This document shows positions 17,230 through 25,992 of a DNA stretch of 54,643 nt, one piece after another. Position 1 is the first letter of the stretch, and every line of letters starts with the position of its first letter. The stretch is from a virus: positions 1 to 54,643 of the IMG/VR virus record IMGVR_UViG_3300031963_010135; one strand, given 5' to 3'. The position numbers were made by a program, and so were the translations under genes. The notes under the pieces were generated by a model, which did not search any database, had not been told where the DNA came from, and worked only from the letters and a program-made list of their open reading frames with translations.

Positions 17230-20088
17230 ATGAGTAAAAAAGAAATTAAACAAGCAACACCCGAAGATATTAAGGTGTTTCTAGAAGGCCAAGACCCTGA
17301 AAAATATATTGTAGCCGTAGAGTTACCCCAAACTGGGGACTGGTCGGTAGATGAAACCGATAGAGTTTACACATTTATCGATGACCCTAAAAAGGGTAAA
17401 ATGATAAAAACCCAAAAATTTACACCTTTCTTATGGACAAAATCACTTAGAGGCAGTGGTTTCTATGGTGATGACATGGATAGAATGCGTGCTGAAGCCA
17501 AAAAATTCGGTATTTTCACAGAGAAACTTAGAACTGACGGTGATGAACGTTTAGAAGATGGTTTTAAATTTATTGTTAAAACTTCTGGTACATATAGAGA
17601 ATTAATAAACTTCTTTAAAAAAGGTGGTTTAGACCCTTGGAAAAGAAAAGACCTAATTCAAATGGTACAACCCATCGAACAGTTTATGATACAAACGGGT
17701 AAACGTTTATTTAAAGGTTTTGATGATTATACTGAGGTTCATAAGTTAGTATTTGATATTGAGACCACCTCATTAGATCCTGAAGATGGTCACATATTTT
17801 TGATTGGGATTAAAGACAATCGTGGTTTTCGTAAGATTATTGACTCCTATGATGAAAGTGGTAATTGGAGTGAAGAAACTGAACGTAGAATGTTAAAAGA
17901 ATTTTTTAACATTTTACATGAACGTAATGCTTCTATTATTACAGGTTATAATTCAGAAAACTTTGACTGGAAGTATATCTTAGGTAGAATGAGAATCTTA
18001 GGTATTAGTAATGAAGCTTTTGTTATTAGTAAGATAGGTGATAAAACAACCACAATAAACACTAAAGGTATTATTAAAACAAGACATCCTGAAATACCTA
18101 TGTATCGTAAAACAGCGTCCCTTAAGTTAGGTGCTGAATTAGAAAAATATGAACAAACAGTTATGTGGGGTATTAACATTTTAGATACTTTACATAGGGT
18201 TAGACAGGCACAGGCATTAAATTCAAACTTAAAAGAGGCAGGTTTAAAATATATCGCTAAAGAAGCCAAAGTAGAAAGACCTAATCGTGTTTATGTGGAC
18301 GGGGGTCAATTAGGTAGAATGTGGGTTCAGAATAAAAAATATTGGTACAACCCAACTAGTGGTCAATGGTATGATTTAGATGGTATTAAACCTGAACCTA
18401 AATTATTTGAAGATAAAAAAGGTGAGATGGTTGTTATTGATGGTTATGAAGATAAGTGGGAAGAGGTTGACGGTAGATTTTTAATTACAGAATATCTTAC
18501 GGATGACTTGTTGGAAACTGAGCAAGTAGATGATATTTACACACAAGCAGGTTTTTTAACGGCAGCTTTAGTACCAACAACATTTAACCGTTCAATAACT
18601 ATGGGTACGGCAACAATGTGGAAATTATTAATGATGTCTTGGTCTTATGAAAATGGTTTGGCATTACCTGATATACTACCCAAAAGAGATTTCACAGGTG
18701 GTTTATCGAGGTTATTACACTTAGGGTATAGTAAGAAGGTGGCTAAATTTGACTACGCATCACTTTATCCGTCCATACAATTAACACATGAAGTATTCCC
18801 AAGTTGTGACATTACAGGAGCTTTGAGAGCCATGTTAAAATATCTTTCTGATACTCGTAATAAGTATAAAAAATTAATGAATGACGAGGCAGCAAAAGGT
18901 AATATGAAATTATCATCTATGTATGACAAAAAACAATTACCTATTAAAATTTTAAATAACTCAGCTTTTGGTTCTATTTCAGCACCTTATATTTTTCCTT
19001 GGGGTGATATTGATATAGGTGAAATGATTACTTGTACAGGTAGACAATACCTTCGTTTAATGATTAAATTTTTCATGGATAGAGGTTATACACCTTTAGT
19101 GTTAGATACTGATGGTGTTAACTTTTCATGTCCTGAAGATGTTGAAAATAGAACGTATAATGGTAAGGGTTTACATCGTTTTGTTAAAAAAGATGAGGTT
19201 TATACAGGTATAGATGCAGATGTTGCTGAATATAATGAAAGATATATGTTTGGTGCTATGGGTCTTGATATCGATGATATTATGGACGCTACCATTAACT
19301 TGTCTAGAAAGAATTATGCCATTCTAAAACCAAGTGGTAAAGTTAAATTAACAGGTAATACTATTAAGGGTAAAACAATACCTAAATATATTGAGAAATT
19401 CTTAGCTAAGGCTATTAGATTATTATTGGATGGTAAAGGTAAAGAATTTGTTGATTTTTATTATGGGTATTTAGAAAAAATTTATAATAAACAAATACCT
19501 TTAGTTGATATAGCTAACAAATCTAAAGTTAAAAAAACCGTTCAATCGTACCTTAAAAGAGGTTTGGATAAAAATGGTAGAGACTTACCAAGACAGGCCC
19601 ACATGGAATTAATAATTCGTGATAACATTCATGTTAATTTAGGTGATACTTTGTATTATGTTAATAACGGTAGTCGTAAATCACATGCCGATATTTCTTT
19701 CAGTAAGACTAAAAAAACACCTGAAGGTGAACTTAAATTTAACTGTTATTTAATTACAGAAGACCAAATTAAGAAAAATCCCGATTTGACTGGTGATTAT
19801 AATGTACCAAAATACATTGAAGCTTTTAATAAAAAAGTTGAGCCACTTTTAGTTGTATTCCCATTACATATTAGAGAGTCGTTAATTATAGATAACCCTG
19901 AAAATAAACAATTTTTCACATCTAAGGAATTAGAACTAATAGGTGGTGTAGCAACTAACCCTGAAGACCAAGATACATTGGAGGAACTTATGACTATGAG
20001 TGATAGTGAGATTAAATTTTGGGATTTAAATGGTAAACCTTCAAATTATATGATAAAGGATCGTTTTGAAGAATTACAAGAAAATTAG
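17230..20088 (+). CDS. Family B DNA polymerase, T4 gp43 type
   Basis: 952 residues with both the proofreading and polymerase parts. Exo I is FDIETT with D176 and E178. Exo II is the TGYNSENFDWKYI segment near 238-250. Exo III lies near LTDDLLETEQVDDIY (about 420-435). Motif A is DYASLYPS with D508. Motif B is KILNNSAFGSI around S578, with Ala-Phe in place of the more usual Leu-Tyr. Motif C is DTDG at 626-629. No intein or intron is visible. It is the replicative polymerase of the phage, and no sliding clamp or clamp loader lies nearby. A hairpin precedes it and a strong inverted repeat follows. Confidence 0.95.
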   Translation: MSKKEIKQATPEDIKVFLEGQDPEKYIVAVELPQTGDWSVDETDRVYTFIDDPKKGKMIKTQKFTPFLWTKSLRGSGFYGDDMDRMRAEAKKFGIFTEKLRTDGDERLEDGFKFIVKTSGTYRELINFFKKGGLDPWKRKDLIQMVQPIEQFMIQTGKRLFKGFDDYTEVHKLVFDIETTSLDPEDGHIFLIGIKDNRGFRKIIDSYDESGNWSEETERRMLKEFFNILHERNASIITGYNSENFDWKYILGRMRILGISNEAFVISKIGDKTTTINTKGIIKTRHPEIPMYRKTASLKLGAELEKYEQTVMWGINILDTLHRVRQAQALNSNLKEAGLKYIAKEAKVERPNRVYVDGGQLGRMWVQNKKYWYNPTSGQWYDLDGIKPEPKLFEDKKGEMVVIDGYEDKWEEVDGRFLITEYLTDDLLETEQVDDIYTQAGFLTAALVPTTFNRSITMGTATMWKLLMMSWSYENGLALPDILPKRDFTGGLSRLLHLGYSKKVAKFDYASLYPSIQLTHEVFPSCDITGALRAMLKYLSDTRNKYKKLMNDEAAKGNMKLSSMYDKKQLPIKILNNSAFGSISAPYIFPWGDIDIGEMITCTGRQYLRLMIKFFMDRGYTPLVLDTDGVNFSCPEDVENRTYNGKGLHRFVKKDEVYTGIDADVAEYNERYMFGAMGLDIDDIMDATINLSRKNYAILKPSGKVKLTGNTIKGKTIPKYIEKFLAKAIRLLLDGKGKEFVDFYYGYLEKIYNKQIPLVDIANKSKVKKTVQSYLKRGLDKNGRDLPRQAHMELIIRDNIHVNLGDTLYYVNNGSRKSHADISFSKTKKTPEGELKFNCYLITEDQIKKNPDLTGDYNVPKYIEAFNKKVEPLLVVFPLHIRESLIIDNPENKQFFTSKELELIGGVATNPEDQDTLEELMTMSDSEIKFWDLNGKPSNYMIKDRFEELQEN

Positions 20089-20093
20089 GAATA

Positions 20094-20130
20094 TTTAAGT
20101 TTTCTTTGATATTTATAAAGAAAACTTAAA
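20094..20130 (+). promoter_or_regulatory. Late promoter motif in the loop of a 14-bp perfect inverted repeat
   Basis: Arms at 20094-20107 (TTTAAGTTTTCTTT) and 20117-20130 (AAAGAAAACTTAAA) are exact complements. The 9-nt loop is GATATTTAT, the core of the late motif. The right arm ends one base before the ATG at 20131, and the 10-nt motif (20108-20117) is again 13 nt from the start. No T-run follows, so this is not a standard terminator. It is the clearest case of the hairpin-plus-motif arrangement in the window. Confidence 0.7.
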
Positions 20131-20790
20131 ATGTTTATATCTAAGAAAATAATACAAGAATTGGTTAATAAAGACGGCGGTAAGTTAGGTAGTGACAATG
20201 TCAAATTAAGTGTAGACAATTCTAAATCGGCCTCCAATAGTACCATGGATCCTATGTTTGATCCTAAAGATGGTGACCAAATAAAAAACTCATCAATACA
20301 AAGTACAAGACAACAAGGTTATAGAGGGTGGTACTCTCTTGTACCTATGCCTGCTGTTAAAACACCTATGAGAAATAGTATAGATGTTGATGATAATATT
20401 AGTTACATGGATGACGAAAAAGAAAAAACTTGTAAACATTGTAAAGGTGAAGGTTGTAAAATATGTGCAAAAAATAAACTAAAAGAATCTTCTAAGAAAA
20501 AAATGGAAGAATATGTTGAGGATATTGTTTCTAAAAAAATATCTAAAGACGTTTTAGATAAAGTTAGAAAAGACGGAGATATTAGAAAAAATGGTATTCC
20601 TGACATTGATATTATTGCGGAAGAAAATCCGGTTTTGGTTAGAAAAACCAAAAATCTTATTGACGCCATTAAAACCAATTTGGCAACAGGTGAAGAAAAA
20701 GGTGTTATATTAAACTTCTTAATAACCAATATAGATACCATGGATATTCCAACAGAATATAAACAAGAAATGTTAAAAAAATTAAGATAA
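20131..20790 (+). CDS. Small protein with CxxC-type zinc knuckle, unknown function
   Basis: 219 residues. The first 90 residues are polar and low in complexity, with SLVPMPAVKTPMRNS. A short CKHCKGEGCKIC motif (about 98-109) looks like a zinc knuckle of the DnaJ-like CxxCxGxGC type, but only one unit is present. The C-terminal half is helical and Lys-rich, ending EYKQEMLKKLR. It is the first gene after the 14-bp inverted repeat, so it is probably expressed late. Start codons and stops overlap with the following gene. Role unknown; scaffold or virion is plausible. Confidence 0.5.
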   Translation: MFISKKIIQELVNKDGGKLGSDNVKLSVDNSKSASNSTMDPMFDPKDGDQIKNSSIQSTRQQGYRGWYSLVPMPAVKTPMRNSIDVDDNISYMDDEKEKTCKHCKGEGCKICAKNKLKESSKKKMEEYVEDIVSKKISKDVLDKVRKDGDIRKNGIPDIDIIAEENPVLVRKTKNLIDAIKTNLATGEEKGVILNFLITNIDTMDIPTEYKQEMLKKLR

Positions 20791-21347
20791 TGGCAAATTC
20801 TTCATTACAAGGACACACATGGGATTTACCGCAAGAGTTATGTAATCATCTTAAAAGGATACATAGGGCCTATAAAGGTGATAAGAATGTTGAAGGTTAT
20901 GGTAGATTGGATAATCTAATTAAAAACCCTAAAATGAGTTATGAACAATTAAAAAGAATTAAAAACTTTTTTGATACTCACCAAACATCCAATACTGATT
21001 ATATGGATGATAAGAAACAAGATACACAATTTATATTAAATGGTGGTTCTAAAATGAGATATTGGGTTGATAAAACTTTGGAAGATGCTAGATCAGGCGT
21101 TAAAAACCCTAAAGAGTTGAAAAAAGATGTTGGTATGATGAACCAGTTTCAAAAAGACAGACTTAGTCATACAAAAGGTTTATCTAAAAATCCAACAAAA
21201 GTTGATGGTAATAAAGAATTAAAAGAACAAAAACAAATAAATAAAGATATTTATATAAAGAAGGAGATGGCTTTAATGGAATCTCTGATAAACATTTTTG
21301 ATAAAAACAAAGAAATATGCCAGCACAAACAATCTCTCCAATCTTAA
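20790..21347 (+). CDS. Small helical late protein, unknown function
   Basis: 185 residues. The N-terminal ~105 residues form a pattern LPQELCNHLKRIHRAYKGDK, GYGRLDNLIKNPKMSYEQL, GGSKMRYWVDKTLEDAR that resembles a small all-helical domain. The C-terminus is Lys-rich with a KKEMALMESLINI helix. An AAGGAG run directly precedes an internal Met codon at 21267, and a GATATTTATA word lies at 21246-21255, so a short internal product is possible. It overlaps the next gene by 31 nt. Function is not recognised. Confidence 0.5.
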   Translation: MANSSLQGHTWDLPQELCNHLKRIHRAYKGDKNVEGYGRLDNLIKNPKMSYEQLKRIKNFFDTHQTSNTDYMDDKKQDTQFILNGGSKMRYWVDKTLEDARSGVKNPKELKKDVGMMNQFQKDRLSHTKGLSKNPTKVDGNKELKEQKQINKDIYIKKEMALMESLINIFDKNKEICQHKQSLQS

Positions 21348-21670
21348 CTGACGCTAACAGTGTTCAGGATATGGGACCAGGTGGTGTCTTAAACCAATTA
21401 CCTAGTTTAAAAGCTACAGCTGATAGTGAAAGAGTAAAATTAACTGTCTTAAATGATTACAAAGATAATAATAATGACAGATATAATGCACAACACCCTA
21501 ATGCTTTAAGTGATATGGATGAAAAAGGTCGTGGTGAAACTAACAACCAAGTAGGTACTAAAACAGACATTATGACCAAAAATACTTTATTATACTCATC
21601 AGGTAATAAGTACAAACCTGGTAACGGAAATGGGTATAATAACATATCATACCCAGAGCAACATTGGTAA
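21317..21670 (+). CDS. Small virion-type protein, unknown function
   Basis: 117 residues, polar, with few hydrophobic stretches: PILTDANSVQDMGPGGVLNQ, then DYKDNNNDRYNAQHPNALS and a Gly/Asn-rich end (GNKYKPGNGNGYNNI). No domain or motif is recognised. It starts inside the preceding gene and ends 19 nt before the endonuclease-like gene's Met, so the insertion did not cut it. Composition suggests a structural or scaffold component. Confidence 0.4.
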   Translation: MPAQTISPILTDANSVQDMGPGGVLNQLPSLKATADSERVKLTVLNDYKDNNNDRYNAQHPNALSDMDEKGRGETNNQVGTKTDIMTKNTLLYSSGNKYKPGNGNGYNNISYPEQHW

Positions 21671-21689
21671 AATAGCACCCAAATTAATT

Positions 21690-22793
21690 ATGAACACAAA
21701 AACATATGATTTTATTAGTAAATCAAAAATAATACATAACTCAAGTTATGATTATTCTTTAGTAGAATATTATAATAATTATACTAAAGTTAAAATTATA
21801 TGTCCAAGTCACGGTGTTTTTGAGTGTACACCCAATAATCATTTAAGTAAGAAAAGTGCTTGTCCATCTTGTGCTAAAAATAAATTATCAAAGTTATTTG
21901 CTAATAGTAAAGAAAATGTGATAAACGGGTTTAAAAAAATACACGGTTATAAGTATGATTACTCTTTAGTTAATTATATAAACACAAACACAAATGTAGA
22001 TATCATATGTCCAATACACGGTAAATTTTCACAAAAACCAAAGTTACATTTAAAAGGTTGTGAATGCCCTAAATGTTCAGATACCAGATCCTCTAAAGAA
22101 ATTTTTATAAATAAAGCAACATCAAAACATGGGTCTAGATATGATTATTCAATGGTTAATTATGTGAACAACTACACCAAAGTAGATATACTATGTAACC
22201 AACACGGTGTTTTTAAACAAAAACCAACTAGCCATATAAACGGTTGTGGGTGTCCTATATGTTATAAAGAAAGTTTATTTCATACTACAGAAGTTTTTAT
22301 TGAATTAGCCAAAAAAGTCCATAAAAACAAATACGATTATAAATACCTTAAATATGTGGATTCAAAAACAAAAGTGGTTATCACATGTCCTAAACACGGT
22401 GAATTCAATCAAAAACCAAATAACCATTTAAACGGTTCTGGTTGCCCAAGTTGTAACACATCTAAAGGTGAATTAATGATTAAGGGTTTTTTAGATGATA
22501 ATTTGATTAATTATATACAACAACACAGTTTTCCTAATTGTAGGTATAAATTACCTTTAAAATTTGATTTTTACTTACCGGATTATAATACATGTATTGA
22601 ATACGATGGTGTACAACACTTTAGACCACATAACTTAGATAAAAGTGGTATCGAGTTCGAAAGGACTAAAAAATGTGACGAAATTAAAGATAATTATTGT
22701 AAAAAAAATAATATAAAACTGATACGTATTAAATATAATGATAATTATGATTTATATGAACTATTTATTAAAAACAATATATCGGTAAGATGA
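21690..22793 (+). CDS. Homing-endonuclease-like protein, four DUF723-type repeats plus PD-(D/E)xK-like domain
   Basis: 367 residues from ATG 21690; longer in-frame starts overlap the previous gene. Four ~60-residue repeats share F..K....H...YDYS.V.Y.N...KV.I.CP.HG.F.Q.P..HL, then C..C. The Cys/His spacing suggests zinc-binding DNA contacts. The C-terminal ~100 residues have KGELMIKGFLDDNLI, KLPLKFDFYLPDYNTCIEYD and GVQHF, then IKLIRI, a layout like the Vsr/PD-(D/E)xK nucleases used by some free-standing homing endonucleases. A second copy is at 48674. It ends in ATGA overlap with the next gene. Mobility is inferred. Confidence 0.75.
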   Translation: MNTKTYDFISKSKIIHNSSYDYSLVEYYNNYTKVKIICPSHGVFECTPNNHLSKKSACPSCAKNKLSKLFANSKENVINGFKKIHGYKYDYSLVNYINTNTNVDIICPIHGKFSQKPKLHLKGCECPKCSDTRSSKEIFINKATSKHGSRYDYSMVNYVNNYTKVDILCNQHGVFKQKPTSHINGCGCPICYKESLFHTTEVFIELAKKVHKNKYDYKYLKYVDSKTKVVITCPKHGEFNQKPNNHLNGSGCPSCNTSKGELMIKGFLDDNLINYIQQHSFPNCRYKLPLKFDFYLPDYNTCIEYDGVQHFRPHNLDKSGIEFERTKKCDEIKDNYCKKNNIKLIRIKYNDNYDLYELFIKNNISVR

Positions 22794-23173
22794 AGCTTTA
22801 CAATCTCCTAAAAGAAATTATTGTAGAAGAAGCTAGTAGGAATGAAGTTGAAAAGGCTATCACAAATCATGATTTAATTGAAATTTATTATGAGGGTGAT
22901 GAAACAATCAACCCAGGTCGACGTAGTATTGAACCTTACGTGTTAGGTGTCTCTCCTAGAGAAAATTTAATATTACGTGCATATCAATATGCAGGTGTTA
23001 CTGATACCGAACAACCAGGTTGGAAAACTTTTAGATTGGATAAAATAAGAGATTGGCAAGAATTGGGTCGAACTTTTAACACACCAATTTCAGATAGAAT
23101 TTCAAATATACCAAAATATAACCCTAATGGGGATAGAAGTATGATAACAATATTTAAACAGGCAAAATTTTAA
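22790..23173 (+). CDS. WYL-domain protein
   Basis: 127 residues. After a helical start (MKLYNLLKEIIVEEASRNEV), the centre shows a WYL-like beta fold: LIEIYYEGDETINPGRRSIE, PYVLGVSPRENLILRAYQY, then a GWKTFRLDKIRDWQEL segment. The RxxxPY.LG and F.LD.I elements are characteristic of WYL domains, which sense ligands in transcription factors and defence regulators. No helix-turn-helix is visible, so this is a stand-alone WYL domain. It follows the endonuclease-like gene by a four-base overlap. Its role in the phage is unknown. Confidence 0.7.
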   Translation: MKLYNLLKEIIVEEASRNEVEKAITNHDLIEIYYEGDETINPGRRSIEPYVLGVSPRENLILRAYQYAGVTDTEQPGWKTFRLDKIRDWQELGRTFNTPISDRISNIPKYNPNGDRSMITIFKQAKF

Positions 23174-23174
23174 T

Positions 23175-23801
23175 ATGGAAATGAACCCACAAATGATAGA
23201 AATCTTGAAAAAGGCTAAAGCTATCGATAAAGCAGCAAGAAAATTTGATACTGGTGCACCAAAAAAACCACAATCTGGCGGTTTGTTGGATCAGATGGGT
23301 GGTTATGGTGACACAACGATGATGAGTGAATCCACACCATCAATTAAAAAAGATATTGGTAGTGAAAATTACAGACAAGCTGTGACGAACTCTAAACTAC
23401 CACCAGCAATACAAAAAGCTATGTTGGAAAATCCAATACCACAAGCCGAGTTTGTTAGTGTGGATCAAGAGGCTATTAGACAACTTAGAGAAATGGATGA
23501 ACCTGTAAATACATATAGTGAAGAAGATGAAATTGATATGTATGAAAAACCGGTAAGAAGGTACGAAACTCAACAAAAGAGACCAATCAAAGAAAATGTG
23601 GAATCTAAATCTGTAGATATTAATGAATCTTATTTACGTAAATTAATAGCTTCTGAAATATCAAAAGCTTTACCTAAAATAGTTGAAGATTATTTTGATA
23701 AACGTTTAGTTAAAGAAAACGTGCAATTTAAGGCAGGTAACACTATCTTTTCCGGTACCGTAATGCCAATGCCAAAGTTAAAAGGAAAGAATAACATTTA
23801 A
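23175..23801 (+). CDS. Polar helical protein, unknown function
   Basis: 208 residues. Highly charged and Met-rich: MEMNPQMIEILKKAKAIDKA, GGLLDQMGGYGD, then a Gln/Pro-rich linker (SVDQEAIRQLREMDEPVNTY) and a helix SYLRKLIASEISKALPKIVE. It ends with a short beta-like VQFKAGNTIFSGTV segment and basic tail. This resembles scaffold or prohead-core proteins in composition, but no family signature was seen. It starts two bases after the WYL gene's stop and belongs to the same operon. Confidence 0.45.
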   Translation: MEMNPQMIEILKKAKAIDKAARKFDTGAPKKPQSGGLLDQMGGYGDTTMMSESTPSIKKDIGSENYRQAVTNSKLPPAIQKAMLENPIPQAEFVSVDQEAIRQLREMDEPVNTYSEEDEIDMYEKPVRRYETQQKRPIKENVESKSVDINESYLRKLIASEISKALPKIVEDYFDKRLVKENVQFKAGNTIFSGTVMPMPKLKGKNNI

Positions 23802-23819
23802 CATTAAAAAAAATACAAC

Positions 23820-23882
23820 ATGACGACTAAAGGATGTGGTTGTAAAGGCAACAAAGGTACACCAAAAGGTAATAAGAAGTAA
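23820..23882 (+). CDS. 20-residue Cys/Lys/Gly microprotein
   Basis: A 21-codon frame from ATG 23820 encodes a 20-residue peptide with two Cys residues in a CGC arrangement and six Lys residues. It lies at the end of the operon, 18 nt after the previous stop, with an A-rich leader like neighbouring genes, and 26 nt before the terminator. Similar small Cys/Lys proteins occur in T4-like genomes, but the evidence here is only frame, start context and position. Confidence 0.4.
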   Translation: MTTKGCGCKGNKGTPKGNKK

Positions 23883-23908
23883 TTCGTAACCTTTACAAAA
23901 AGTGATTG

Positions 23909-23940
23909 AAACCCCATTATTATATGGGGTTTTTTATTTT
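23909..23940 (+). terminator. Intrinsic terminator before the glycan island
   Basis: Stem AAACCCCAT (23909-23917) pairs perfectly with ATGGGGTTT (23924-23932) around a TATTAT loop, followed by a T-rich tract (TTTTATTTT to 23940). It closes the 20131-23882 operon and separates it from the glycan genes. Confidence 0.85.
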
Positions 23941-23969
23941 ATACCCATAATATTTTTAATATATACATA

Positions 23970-25292
23970 ATGAGTCAAATTAAAGTACTGGTAATACCTT
24001 CGGACCGTTCAGGTGTTAGTAAATTTCGTTCAGTGGATCCACACATAAAATTACAAGAATTATTCCCTAAAGAATTTTTTGTTGATATTGTAACAGCTGG
24101 TACTGACGGTATCGACTGGAACGATGAAAATTATCTCAAACAATTTAACATAATACATTTTCATAGAACAATTAGTGATGTTGTTGATGGTAGGTTACAA
24201 CCTGTTTACGGTGAAAAAGTTAAAAACGTTTTTGATAGGTTAAAAAAATATGGCATTATAACCATAATGGATTTAGATGATTATTGGATGCCAGGTCCAG
24301 AACACCCAGTACACGTTATGTTAAAACAAATGAAAATGGACGAATTAATAAAATCCAATTTTGCCGTAGTAGATTATGTTACAACCACAACATCAATATT
24401 TGCCGAAGAAATTAAAAAATACAACAAAAATGTTGTTGTTTTACCAAACGCTATAGACCCTTCAGAACCACAATTTCAAAAGAAAAAAATTAAATCCGAT
24501 AAAAAACTTAGATTTGGTTGGTTAGGTGGTTCTTCTCATTTACATGATTTAGAAATTCTTAGACAAGGTTTAAATATTTGGACTGGCAGTGAAGAAGGAA
24601 AAAATTCTCAATTAGTTTTATGTGGTTTTGATTTACGTGGTAATGTTACAGAAACAAACCCTAATACAGGTGAACAAAAAACAAGAAAAATTTTACCACA
24701 TGAAAGTGTATGGTGCAGATATGAAGAAATTTTTACAAATCATTATAATTCATTATCTAATGATTATAAAAAACATTTATTAAAATATAATCAAGATGAG
24801 GATAATGATTATTCAGATAGTAATGAAACTTACAGAAGAGTATGGACCAAACCTATTACCACATATGCCTCTAATTATAACATGTTTGATGTGTCTTTGG
24901 CTCCTTTAAAAGAAACTTTATTTAATAAAGTAAAATCACAATTAAAGGTTATTGAAGCTGGTTTTCATAAAAAGGCTTTGATAGCTCAAAATTTTGGTCC
25001 TTACACAATTGACTTGGTTAATGTAATTGAATATGGTGGGAAAATTAATGAAAATGGAAACGCTATATTAATCGACTCCAACAAAAACCATAAGGATTGG
25101 TTAAAAGCTATTAAATTTTTATACAATAACCCAGAAATGGTTGATAAAATGGGTGAAAACCTTTATAATACAGTTGTAAAAAGATACCATATCGATGTTG
25201 TTACAAAGTTGAGAGCTGAATTTTATTCCTCAATAGTGAATGGTAAAGAAAAAGAAGTTAAACAATTAGTAAAAGAAACAAATGAAATTTAA
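23970..25292 (+). CDS. GT-B glycosyltransferase, GT4-like
   Basis: 440 residues. Two Rossmann-like halves are visible: an N-terminal half with IHFHRT and TIMDLDDYW segments, and a C-terminal half with LRFGWLGGSSHLHDLEIL, DVSLAPLKETLFNKVKSQLK and VIEAG. The last stretch matches the donor-binding E-x(7)-E region of GT4 enzymes (F.a..sg.kviEag..g). It probably moves a sugar from a nucleotide donor. The region 260-285 is polar and unique. It opens the island without a clear promoter and overlaps the exonuclease by 11 nt. Confidence 0.8.
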   Translation: MSQIKVLVIPSDRSGVSKFRSVDPHIKLQELFPKEFFVDIVTAGTDGIDWNDENYLKQFNIIHFHRTISDVVDGRLQPVYGEKVKNVFDRLKKYGIITIMDLDDYWMPGPEHPVHVMLKQMKMDELIKSNFAVVDYVTTTTSIFAEEIKKYNKNVVVLPNAIDPSEPQFQKKKIKSDKKLRFGWLGGSSHLHDLEILRQGLNIWTGSEEGKNSQLVLCGFDLRGNVTETNPNTGEQKTRKILPHESVWCRYEEIFTNHYNSLSNDYKKHLLKYNQDEDNDYSDSNETYRRVWTKPITTYASNYNMFDVSLAPLKETLFNKVKSQLKVIEAGFHKKALIAQNFGPYTIDLVNVIEYGGKINENGNAILIDSNKNHKDWLKAIKFLYNNPEMVDKMGENLYNTVVKRYHIDVVTKLRAEFYSSIVNGKEKEVKQLVKETNEI

Positions 25293-25992
25293 CATTGAAA
25301 AACTATTATTCTTTGATGTTGAAACTGTATCCAAATATCAAAGTCTTTATGACATGATAGATATTGAATTGGACATGTGGATGAGATATTATGAGTCATC
25401 TAGAAAAAAAGTTACAGATGAGACTAAACTAGATGGTTTAAAAGAAGGTTCAAAAGAGTATTACAATGAAGTTTACAGACAAACAGCGGCATTCTTCCCA
25501 GAATTTGGGAAGGTTGCCTGTGTGTCAATGGCTTTCGTAAATAAAGGTAAAACTAAATTTGATTCTTATTACGGTAAGGATGAATTAGAAATATTAAAAA
25601 ATGTTAGAAATATATTTGACAAAGTAGATAAATTAGATTTCTCACTTTGTGGTCATAGTATTAAAGTTTTTGATATACCGTTTTTAGGTAAAAGATATTT
25701 CATAAACGGTTTAAGACCACCCACAATATTCCCTAATCATGATACTAAACCTTGGGAACTTAAAGTTTTAGATACTAAGGATATTTGGCAATTTGGCAAT
25801 AATTGGTCCTTAGGTTCTTTAGATTTAATATGTTCAGCACTTAATATAGAGTCACCAAAAAATGGTGATGTTAAAGGTGACAATGTAACATCAAGCTATT
25901 GGCTTGATAAACATGAAGAAATAAAAGAATATTGTGAAAGAGATACCAAATCTTTGGTAGATATTATTACGAAATTAAACAATTTACAATAA
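25282..25992 (+). CDS. DnaQ-like DEDDy 3'-5' exonuclease
   Basis: 236 residues. Exo I is FFDVETV (D and E at about 11 and 13), Exo II is LCGHSIKVFDIPFL and Exo III is EYCERDTKSL with the Tyr of the DEDDy class. It resembles ribonuclease-H-fold exonucleases of phage and bacterial repair. It overlaps the glycosyltransferase at its start and touches the dUTPase at its stop, so it is co-expressed with nucleotide metabolism genes. Substrate is not shown by sequence; single-stranded DNA is typical. Confidence 0.85.
   Translation: MKFNIEKLLFFDVETVSKYQSLYDMIDIELDMWMRYYESSRKKVTDETKLDGLKEGSKEYYNEVYRQTAAFFPEFGKVACVSMAFVNKGKTKFDSYYGKDELEILKNVRNIFDKVDKLDFSLCGHSIKVFDIPFLGKRYFINGLRPPTIFPNHDTKPWELKVLDTKDIWQFGNNWSLGSLDLICSALNIESPKNGDVKGDNVTSSYWLDKHEEIKEYCERDTKSLVDIITKLNNLQ

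Noticed and set aside
20094-20130. Intrinsic terminator for the polymerase gene
   Set aside because: The inverted repeat is strong, but no T-run follows and its right arm abuts the next ATG; a start-site control element fits better.
21246-21272. GATATTTATA followed by AAGGAG and an ATG at 21267 inside the 185-residue gene
   Set aside because: The ATG is in frame with the host gene, the AAGGAG touches it with no spacing, and the distance is 11 nt rather than 13. Chance is likely in AT-rich coding DNA, though an internal start cannot be ruled out.
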